This document shows, piece by piece, positions 25,399 to 32,354 of a stretch of DNA of 32,354 bases. The position numbers were made by a program, and so were the translations under genes. The DNA is from CAZONU01 sp965370045. GTDB taxonomy: Bacteria > Planctomycetota > SZUA-567 > JAKLDR01. The stretch lies in assembly GCA_965370045.1 (NCBI GenBank), contig CBDUSI010000046.1, positions 1 to 32,354 on the forward strand. The letters run 5' to 3'. Below the pieces are notes generated by a model. That model ran no database searches and had not been told where the DNA came from. It worked only from the letters and a program-made list of their open reading frames with translations. Within the stretch, counting starts at the first letter, position 1. Each line of letters opens with the position of its first letter.

Positions 25399-25411
25399 TG
25401 GCGCGGGACGC

Positions 25412-25498
25412 ATGGCTGATGGGGTTCGGGGGCAAGTGTAAACCCGGTCTCTGCGCCTCATCAGCCATAAGCCATCGACCATAAGGCCATTACCTGAT
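25412..25498. repeat. Inverted and tandem CATAAGCC-type repeats
   Basis: The gap after purC has a perfect 10-bp inverted repeat, ATGGCTGATG (25412-25421) and CATCAGCCAT (25459-25468). The second arm then merges into degenerate tandem units, CCATAAGCCAT and CCATAAGGCCAT. On the minus strand these read TTATGG.CGATGGC. No T-tract follows. This looks like a dispersed-repeat fragment, not a terminator. Confidence 0.5.
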
Positions 25499-25620
25499 GG
25501 ACTACGTCGCCCTGGGCCGCACCGGCAGGGCTGGGGACGCTCTGTCACGGTCGGAGGCGTTCTTGGTGTCCCGGTCTCGCAGAGGTCTGATTCCGGTCGT
25601 CGCAAGTCCCCTTCTTTGGG

Positions 25621-25626
25621 TATAAT
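25621..25626 (+). promoter_or_regulatory. Predicted -10 element of the sigma-propeller gene
   Basis: A perfect TATAAT stands about 68 bp before the chosen start. No good -35 element lies 16-18 bp upstream, so activator or alternative sigma control is possible. The ATGs at 25625 and 25637 lie inside or at the edge of the promoter and are unlikely starts. Confidence 0.4.
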
Positions 25627-25693
25627 GCGAAAAATGCCGGATTGTTCGAAGAATCCTTCTTCCGCCGGGAACAGTCGGGTGGAGAGGCCGGAG

Positions 25694-28159
25694 ATGGGTC
25701 GGATGACGGATGCTGAACTGCTAGGCGGATGGGCGCGCGAGCGCGACGCCAGGGCATTTGACGAGCTCGCGGGGCGCCACGCGGACATGGTCCACGGCGT
25801 GGCCGCGCGCGTGCTCGGCCCCGGCGGCGGAGCCGACGACGTCTGCCAGGCGGTCTTCATCGTGCTGATGAAGGAGGCTCGCAAACTCACCCGTCATCCC
25901 GACTTGGCCGGCTGGCTGCACCTGACGGCCGTGAACCTGGCTCGGCATGCCATCCGCGCCGGAGCACGCAGACGCAGGCGGGAGGAAGAGGCCATGCACG
26001 AAAGAGAGTTCACTTCGAAGCCGCCGCGCGCGGACCTTCGCGGCGAGCTCGATGCGGCGCTGGCCGCGCTCCCCGCGCGCTTCCGCGAAGCGGTGGTCCT
26101 GGTGCATCTCGAGGGTGCCAGCTACGCCCAGGCCGCCGAGCGGCTCGGCGTGCCCGAGGGCACGGTTGCCTCGCGGGTGAACGCGGGGGCCGAGAAACTG
26201 CGCCGGAAACTGGGGGGCGCGGGCTGCTTCGTGGCGCTGGGGTTCCTCGTCGACTGGCTGAAGGGCGAGGCGGCGCACGCCGCGCCGCTGCACGTGAAGG
26301 CCGGCCTCTCCGCGATGGCCGCGTCAGGAGGCGCCGTTGTCGGCGCCGGCGCCGCTTCGCTGAACGCAGTGCGAATCGCGGAGGGAGCAATGAGAACAGT
26401 TCTGTGGACGAAGGTGAGACTGGCCGGGGCCGGGCTGGCGATTGGCGGACTTGCCGCCGTCTCGCTCGCCCTGGCTGGCGGGCCGGGGGAGAAGAATACG
26501 GACGGGGGCAAGAAACCCGTCGTGGCCGAGCCCGCCGCGAAGAAGGAGACGGGCAAGCCGCGGGCGGCGAAGAACGGGCCGCGGATATTGTGGCAGGTGG
26601 GCATCCGGACTGCTGATGCCAACACCAAGCTCCCAAAGAGGCTGAGCAAGGCCGCCAGGGAGGCAATAAGCCTCACCGAGAAGCGCGGCGCGCAGCTGCG
26701 GCTCACCGCCTGCAGAGACAGGGTGCTGGTGCGCTCCGCGCACGTCCTGTCGGCCAGGGATGCCCTGACCGGCAAGCAGTTCTGGGCCTACCGGGAGAAG
26801 GGCAAGGTCGATAACGTGCGGGTGAAAGGCATGCCCCTGGGAGGCCGGCCTGCGGCCATAACCGATCCGCTGGTGTCCGGCGGCCACTTGTATGTGGGCA
26901 CTTCCGGTGGAGCGGTGCGAAAGCTGAGTCTGGCCGATGGAAGTGAACTGCAATCCGTGACCCTGCCCGCGGAGAAAGTTGTCCTGCCGCATCCTGATCT
27001 GAAGCTACCGCCGGATTGGACTGGGAAGGGAGACGCCCCGAAGTCCATCATCGAATACATGAAGAAGAATGCGGAGAACACCGTGGCGGCCCTGAAGGCC
27101 GGCCGGCCTTCGTTCACGGTCCGCCCCTTCCTGCATGCCGGCGTTCTCTACCTGATCAGCAGCAAGGAACGGGCTTACGCGCTGGATGCCAAGACCTTCC
27201 GGCAGGTTTGGAAAGCGCGCACCGGCCCGATGCTCCAGGGCTCGGAGCCCCGCCTGACTCTCAGCCCCGATGGCAGACTGTATTTCGGGACCAGTTCGCG
27301 CAAGCTCTATGAGATATCTGCCGATGCCGGGCGGATATCCGGAGAATTCGATCTGCCCGGAGGCAACGTCTCTCCGGTGGTGGTGGACGAGGACCGCGTG
27401 TACGCCTGGACCACCGACCTGGCCATGGACCTGCGCGCGATGCTGCGCAAGACGACTCGGGCGCGCATCATTCGCGCGGCCAAGGCCAATGGCGAGGATC
27501 CGGCCGCCAAGCTCAAGGAGGAGGAAGCCGAGATGCTGGAGTTAGGGATGGCCGCCATGGAAGTGCAGATGAAGCGCATGGGCCTGACCGTCAACACCCA
27601 ACCCGGCGCGAAGACCGCGCCTTACCTCTGCGCCTATGACCGCAAGACGCGCGGGAAACTCTGGAGCCTCAGGCTCGGCGAGGACGCCATGGCCGCCGGC
27701 GAACTGCTGCGCGACGGGGATGTGCTCTACTGCATGAGCTCTTCGCACCTGTTCGCGGTCTCGACGAAGGGCAGGGAGCTCTGGAAGTACGACCTGGGCG
27801 AAGCCTGGGAAGACACCCGCTCCCTGGTGATGGACGGCGACGTTCTCTACGCCGCCTCGGATGCGGCCCTTCACGCCGTCAACAGCAAGAGCGGCGCGCC
27901 CCTCTGGAAGCTGGAACTGGGCGGCAGGAAGCCAGTCGCGCCGGCCAAGGCCCTCAAGGGCAAGTATGCCCGTGCGCGCGACGTTGTCGGCTTAGGCAAG
28001 CCGAAGCTCAAGGATTTGCCACCCAACGGGTTCATCTCCGGGCTCGCCGTCCGTCACGGAGTGGTCTACGTGGCGACCACCGCCGGGTCGGTCTACGCGG
28101 TGCTGCCGCCCAAAGCCGAGGCCCCCAAAGCACTCAAGAAGCCGCCCGAGCAATTCTAG
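25694..28159 (+). CDS. ECF sigma factor fused to membrane anchor and PQQ-like propeller
   Basis: An 821-residue fusion. Residues about 5-95 form an ECF sigma-2 region (FDELAGRHADMVHGVAARVL, then DDVCQAVFIVL), and about 120-172 sigma-4 (ALPARFREAVVLVHLEG, then AERLGVPEGTVASRV). Hydrophobic segments follow near 176-190 and 242-262, then a Lys/Pro-rich linker. From about 290 to the C-terminus there is a PQQ/WD40-like propeller with blades such as GVLYLISSKERAYALDAKTF and YAASDAALHAVNSKSGAPLW. The topology suggests sigma in the cytoplasm and propeller outside, a direct sensor-to-transcription device. Sigma factors with C-terminal extensions are known from Planctomycetes. ATG 25694 is chosen (GGAGAGG six bases upstream); ATG 25703 is nearly as good. 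No anti-sigma gene is adjacent. Confidence 0.88.
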   Translation: MGRMTDAELLGGWARERDARAFDELAGRHADMVHGVAARVLGPGGGADDVCQAVFIVLMKEARKLTRHPDLAGWLHLTAVNLARHAIRAGARRRRREEEAMHEREFTSKPPRADLRGELDAALAALPARFREAVVLVHLEGASYAQAAERLGVPEGTVASRVNAGAEKLRRKLGGAGCFVALGFLVDWLKGEAAHAAPLHVKAGLSAMAASGGAVVGAGAASLNAVRIAEGAMRTVLWTKVRLAGAGLAIGGLAAVSLALAGGPGEKNTDGGKKPVVAEPAAKKETGKPRAAKNGPRILWQVGIRTADANTKLPKRLSKAAREAISLTEKRGAQLRLTACRDRVLVRSAHVLSARDALTGKQFWAYREKGKVDNVRVKGMPLGGRPAAITDPLVSGGHLYVGTSGGAVRKLSLADGSELQSVTLPAEKVVLPHPDLKLPPDWTGKGDAPKSIIEYMKKNAENTVAALKAGRPSFTVRPFLHAGVLYLISSKERAYALDAKTFRQVWKARTGPMLQGSEPRLTLSPDGRLYFGTSSRKLYEISADAGRISGEFDLPGGNVSPVVVDEDRVYAWTTDLAMDLRAMLRKTTRARIIRAAKANGEDPAAKLKEEEAEMLELGMAAMEVQMKRMGLTVNTQPGAKTAPYLCAYDRKTRGKLWSLRLGEDAMAAGELLRDGDVLYCMSSSHLFAVSTKGRELWKYDLGEAWEDTRSLVMDGDVLYAASDAALHAVNSKSGAPLWKLELGGRKPVAPAKALKGKYARARDVVGLGKPKLKDLPPNGFISGLAVRHGVVYVATTAGSVYAVLPPKAEAPKALKKPPEQF

Positions 28160-28177
28160 ACGGCACTTGTGCTCAAG

Positions 28178-28213
28178 AAAGAAGGCCCTGCCAACTGTGG
28201 CGGGGCCTTCTTT
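28178..28213 (+). terminator. Intrinsic terminator after the sigma-propeller gene
   Basis: A 15-bp stem, AAAGAAGGCCCTGCC (28178-28192) with GGCGGGGCCTTCTTT (28199-28213), has a single T:G wobble and a six-base loop, and its 3' arm ends in T-rich sequence. It lies 19 bp after the stop and separates this gene from the exporter operon. Confidence 0.85.
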
Positions 28214-28243
28214 GATGTATGTGAAGTCGCCGGTGGGTTTACG

Positions 28244-28272
28244 GTGACCATACGCGCATGTAGCGTTATATT
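28244..28272 (+). promoter_or_regulatory. Predicted promoter of the secretin-MacAB operon
   Basis: GTGACC (28244-28249, four of six to TTGACA) and TATATT (28267-28272, five of six to TATAAT) are 17 bp apart. Transcription would start near 28279, giving a leader of about 160 nt before the ATG at 28438. Confidence 0.5.
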
Positions 28273-28278
28273 ATCTGC

Positions 28279-28437
28279 CGGGAGGCATTTAAGAGCTTTT
28301 CGAGGGGAACGGGCACCAGTGGGTGAACGTCCCACAGGTGCAGTGAGTTACCAAGGGCGATGCGCGAGGCTTTTTTCTCGCCGGTCGGCTTGCGCCGCCG
28401 CTCTCCGCACGGACTTAACGGATTAAGGGGATCAAGC
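28279..28437 (+). ncRNA. Structured 5' leader RNA of the exporter operon
   Basis: The leader contains a strong hairpin with two five-pair helices split by an A.A mismatch: GCACC-A-GTGGG (28313-28323), a seven-base loop, and CCCAC-A-GGTGC (28331-28341). Downstream, GCGAG (28364-28368) can pair with CTCGC (28377-28381) around a T6 tract, or GGCGA (28356-28360) with TCGCC (28378-28382), so two exclusive folds exist. I could not match it to any riboswitch consensus I know. A regulatory leader is likely; the ligand, if any, is unknown. Confidence 0.4.
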
Positions 28438-29646
28438 ATGGGGATTCGTCGGGGGCTCCTTTGCCTGGCAGCGGTCGGTCTGCTCCTGCCGGGAGGCTGT
28501 AAGCCCCGGAAGGCCGGCCCGCCCGAGCGCCGGAAGATAGTGGTCGAAACCTACCCGGCGCCGGTGGACCTCACCTCGTTGCGCCGCAAGCCGATCCCGC
28601 CGCCCGAGCCCAAGATGATCAAGAACGGCGAGAAGACCACGCTGATCTACACCTGCCGCGGGGCCAAGAGCGAGCTGCTCCGCGACGCGGTCATCGGCCT
28701 GATCAGCCCGGAGGGTTCGGTGCAAGCCAGCCCCCGGCTCAACGTCCTGATCATCACCGAAGCCAACGACAAGGTGAAGGGCATTCTGGAGTTCCTCAAG
28801 GAAGTCGACAAGCCGGTGCCCCAGATCCTCGTCGAGGCCCGCATCGTGGAGGTGACCCTGGACTCGGACCTGGAATACGAGCTCAATCACACCTTCTTTC
28901 ACAGGACCGGCGGGGGCAGCGCGTTCCTGAAGGACAGCGGGATAACCCTGACCACCCCGGGCTCCAGTCCCAACACCACCGAGGGCTCGCTGCTGAACGT
29001 CATGAGCTGGCAGCAGAACACCAAGCGGCTGGACACCTTCATCCGCCTGCTGATCACCAAGGGCAAGGCCCGGATACTCAGCTCGCCGAACCTGATCGTC
29101 AGCAGCGGCGACCAGGCCAGCATCATCACCGGCGAGGAGGTCCCGGTGCAGAGCTCCACGGTGACCAGCGGGGGAGTGACCACCTCGACCACCTTCAAGC
29201 GCGTGGGCATCAAGCTGCGGGTCACCCCGCAGCAGATCATCGGGAACACCGTCCGCCTGGAGGTGAACCCCGAGGTCTCCACGGTGACCGGCTTCACTAC
29301 CGGGCCCTCGGGAACCAGCAGCCCGATAGTCGCCATCCGCAACGTGCGCACCACGCTGAGCATGAAGGACGGGGAGATACTGACCATCGCCGGGCTGCTG
29401 CGCAGCGAGGAGCGCCGGGTGGTCCGCAAGGTGCCGGTGCTCGGGAGCATCCCGCTCTTGGGGCTGCTATTCCAGAGCCGGCGCCACCAGACGGTCAAGA
29501 CCCAGCTGGTCTTCTTCCTGCGGGTCAATATCCTGACCGAGGGCAAGACCCGGACCATCCGCATTCACAAGCCCGGCGTGGGCATGGAGCTCCTCGACGA
29601 GGAGGTCACCCGGGGCGTCGAGGAGGAGGGGAAGGCCAAGAAATGA
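28438..29646 (+). CDS. Short secretin-family outer-membrane lipoprotein
   Basis: A 402-residue protein with a signal sequence ending in LLLPGGC (C21), a plausible though imperfect lipobox. One N-type domain follows (about 80-125; LNVLIITEANDKVKGILEFL), then the secretin beta-barrel region with ARILSSPNLIV and the family signature VPVLGSIPLLGLLF, then KTQLVFFLRVNIL. These correspond to GspD/PilQ C-terminal domains; classical secretins are 600-700 residues with several N domains. It would form a multimeric gated outer-membrane pore. ATG 28438 has AAGGGG upstream; the open frame to 28360 begins inside the leader hairpins. Its stop overlaps the adaptor start (ATGA), so it is built with the ABC exporter. 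Confidence 0.88.
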   Translation: MGIRRGLLCLAAVGLLLPGGCKPRKAGPPERRKIVVETYPAPVDLTSLRRKPIPPPEPKMIKNGEKTTLIYTCRGAKSELLRDAVIGLISPEGSVQASPRLNVLIITEANDKVKGILEFLKEVDKPVPQILVEARIVEVTLDSDLEYELNHTFFHRTGGGSAFLKDSGITLTTPGSSPNTTEGSLLNVMSWQQNTKRLDTFIRLLITKGKARILSSPNLIVSSGDQASIITGEEVPVQSSTVTSGGVTTSTTFKRVGIKLRVTPQQIIGNTVRLEVNPEVSTVTGFTTGPSGTSSPIVAIRNVRTTLSMKDGEILTIAGLLRSEERRVVRKVPVLGSIPLLGLLFQSRRHQTVKTQLVFFLRVNILTEGKTRTIRIHKPGVGMELLDEEVTRGVEEEGKAKK

Positions 29647-31351
29647 GCGAGTCCCAGGGCGCTGCCCGGCGGAGCTCCACCGTGGCCCCGCCGCCGCCTG
29701 AGAAGGGCCTCTGCGAGCGCCCGGACCTTCATTCGGACGTGCCCGCGATGAACGGGCGGGGCAACGGGAACGGGAACGGCCTGCGGGCCGGGTCCGCGCT
29801 GTTCACGGTCATCAAGTGGTTGGTGTCCCTGGCGCTGGTCGGCGGGGTCGTCGCGGCCGGGGCCGTCTGGGGGCCGGGGTACTACCGCCAGCTGATGGAC
29901 GACCGCAAGACGGCGGGCGCCAGCGATATGGACAAGCTGCGCTTCTACACCGTCACCAGGAAGGATCTGCGCATCGGCGTGGTCGAGGACGGCCGGTTGC
30001 GCGCGACCAAGCACCACAACATCCAGTCCAAGCTGGACGGCCGGGCCAAGATCGCTTGGGTCGTCGAGGAGGGCAAGGAGGTCAAGAAGGGCGACAAGCT
30101 TATCGAGTTCGAGCGCAAGCCGGTCGAGGAAAAGATCAAGAAGATCGAGGAGGAGATAAAGCGCCTGGAGGGCCAGAGGGACGACGCCGAGGAGAACTGG
30201 AAGATCGAGGAGTCCGCCGGCAAGAGCGTGGTGGCCTCCGCCGAGACCCGCCTGGAGAACGCCGGCAAGGCCCTCAAGAAGTACAAGGAGCTCGACGCCC
30301 CCAACAAGTTCAAGGCGCTCCAGAAGGCCATCACCGACGCGGAGCGCGGCCGGGAGAGCGCCAGGGACGCGCTCAAGAAGGCCCTGGAAACCCTGGACGA
30401 GCACATGTTCGACGAGGAGAGCAAGCGCCAGGGGTTCGAGAAGGCCGTCGCGGACAAGCGCGCCGCGGTCGAGGGGGCGGGCAAGAAGGTGGCTTCGGCG
30501 ATCCTGGCCAAGAAGATGTTCCAGGCCTACACCTACCCCGAGGAGTTGCAGAAGAGACGCCAGAACCTGGGTAACGCCAAGCTGGAGCTACGCAAGATCA
30601 GGGTGGCGGCCAAGAGCAACCTCCAGAAGTGCGGGGACCAGTTCAAGCGCGTGAAGACCGACATCAAGAGCAGGAGGAAGGACCTGGAGCGCGGCAGGAA
30701 GATGCTGGAGGAGTGCGTGCTGTACGCCCCCGCCGCGGGCATGGTCCTCTACGGCGACCCCCGGCGCCGCGGCTGGTACTCGCGAGGAGGCGAGATGAAG
30801 GTCGAGGTCGGCGCCGAGTGGTACAAGAACAACACTATTCTTACCATCCCCGACTTCAGCAAGTTTGAGATCGACATCTCGGTGGCCGAGGAGTACCGCG
30901 GGCGGGTAAAGCCGAACTGCAAGGCGCTGGTCACCCTGGAGGCCGTGCCCGGCCTCAAGCTGGAGGGCAAGCTGAAGCGCATCAGCAACCTGGCCCAGCC
31001 GCGGGTGCGCTGGGACGACTCCAGCCCCAAGGTCTTCAAGGGGATTGTGCAACTGGGCGCCGCGGACAAGCGCATGGTCAGCGGAATGACCTGCCGGGTG
31101 GAGATAGTCGCCGAGATCGTCAAGAGCGCGCTGGTGGTGCCCATCGAAGCGGTGTTCAACGAGGACGGCAAGCCGGTGGTCTACCTGCGCAAGGGCCGGC
31201 AGGGCTTCGAGCGGCGGGAGGTCCAGCCCGGCAGGAACAACGAGGACTTCGTCCAGATCACCGGGGGCCTCGCCGAGAAGGACGAGATCTGGCTGATACA
31301 CCCCCACCGGGCAGGCCTGCCGGTCTCCGCCGGCGCCGGCGGGAAGAGGGA

Positions 31352-31355
<4 letters not shown>
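29643..31355 (+). CDS. MacA/HlyD-like periplasmic adaptor with long coiled coil
   Basis: Membrane-fusion protein of 570 residues linking an inner-membrane transporter to an outer-membrane pore. A disordered 50-residue N-terminus with an Asn/Gly tract leads to one membrane anchor (about 55-80). A half lipoyl domain (GRAKIAWVVEEGKEVKKGDKL) comes next, then a roughly 220-residue, strongly charged coiled-coil hairpin (about 155-370). The second lipoyl half (LYAPAAGMVLYGD) and a beta-barrel/membrane-proximal domain follow (VPIEAVF, VYLRKG). The hairpin is much longer than in typical MacA, suggesting a wider or taller periplasmic span. Start ATG overlaps the secretin stop; its own stop overlaps the ATPase start (GTGA). 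Confidence 0.85.
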
Positions 31356-32073
<718 letters not shown>

Positions 32074-32074
<1 letters not shown>

Positions 32075-32354
32075 TGGGTTTGCTCGAGGCCCTGCGCGTC
32101 GCCCTGCTGGACCTGGCGCTGCACAAGTTCCGCTCGGCCCTGGCGGTGCTGGGCATCATCTTCGGGGTGGCCTCGGTGGAGGCCATGGTCTCCATCAGCG
32201 AGGGAGCCAAGCTGGACGTCCTCAAGCAGATTTCCGCCCGGGGCATCGACAACATCGTCGTCAAGACCAAGCCCCCCTCGGAGACCGCCTCCAAGGAACC
32301 TCCCAAGGGCGGCTACTACATCGCGGAGTACGGCCTCCTGCGCCGCGACCTGGC
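32074..32354 (+). CDS. MacB-like permease, N-terminal part (runs off window)
   Basis: Only the first 93 codons are present. The start is short and cytoplasmic (MGLLEALRVALLDLALHKFRS), followed by the first membrane helix (ALAVLGIIFGVASVEAMVSI) and the beginning of a periplasmic domain (GAKLDVLKQ, GIDNIVV). This is the standard opening of MacB/FtsX-type permeases, where SEGAK follows the first helix. The ATG at 32074 overlaps the ATPase stop (TGATG). The gene continues beyond the window, so length and further domains cannot be judged. Confidence 0.9.

Noticed and set aside
25386..25408. CCCGC/GCGGG hairpin at the purC stop as a terminator
   Set aside because: Only five base pairs and no T-tract.
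25616..25693. Earlier starts for the sigma-propeller gene
   Set aside because: Candidates at 25616-25637 lie in or next to the TATAAT element, and family members start close to the TDAELL motif.
28313..28382. Leader as a cyclic-di-GMP (GEMM) or cobalamin riboswitch
   Set aside because: The conserved GEMM core and the cobalamin box elements are missing; only general hairpin structure is present.

Overview
The window looks like chromosomal DNA from a GC-rich bacterium of the Planctomycetota/PVC type, or a related uncultured lineage. This is inferred from gene content, not from a marker gene. It carries a sigma factor fused to a membrane-anchored beta-propeller, two very large secreted PQQ-like propeller proteins with a decayed methyltransferase domain, a DUF4091-type glycoside hydrolase, a short HEAT-like lipoprotein, and many GTG/TTG starts. 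I saw no rRNA, tRNA, CRISPR array, transposase or phage gene. Coding density is very high, and most long ORFs opposite the genes are antisense shadows caused by GC-rich third codon positions.

Layout. 1-700: an AT-richer, unrecognised gene and an unusual G-run/C-run hairpin, compositionally unlike the rest. 699-4139 (+): Gfo/Idh/MocA oxidoreductase, membrane-bound spermidine-synthase-like protein and secreted glycerophosphodiesterase. 4209-5820 (-): a HEAT-like lipoprotein followed by a TIM-barrel amidohydrolase, with a tiny coupled ORF at the end. 6013-7548 (+): a GspE/PilB-type ATPase without other pilus or secretion genes next to it. 7749-10553 (+): trkA-trkH potassium uptake. 10780-12962 (+): a DUF1611 P-loop protein coupled to an enolase-superfamily epimerase, probably acting on acylated glutamate or a dipeptide. 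20271-13000 (-): a LacI-family regulator followed closely by two paralogous secreted propeller proteins. 23212-20567 (-): the secreted DUF4091-like glycosidase. 23501-25398 (+): corA and purC. 25694-28159 (+): an ECF sigma factor with a transmembrane segment and a PQQ-like propeller, closed by a strong intrinsic terminator. 28438-window end (+): secretin-like lipoprotein, MacA/HlyD-like adaptor, MacB-like ATPase and MacB-like permease, all with overlapping stops and starts, behind a promoter and a roughly 160-nt structured leader.

How the genes may work together. The last operon reads as a complete tripartite ABC exporter in which a small secretin-family protein takes the place usually held by TolC. 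The LacI, propeller and glycosidase block looks like a locally regulated module for surface polysaccharide handling or sensing. The sigma-propeller fusion is a one-piece candidate for transmembrane signalling. The DUF1611/epimerase pair resembles the DgcN/DgcA D-glutamate route. The most novel items are the secretin-MacAB operon with its leader RNA, the sigma-propeller fusion, and the paired pseudo-methyltransferase/propeller proteins. All functional statements rest on reading motifs by eye; no database search was run.
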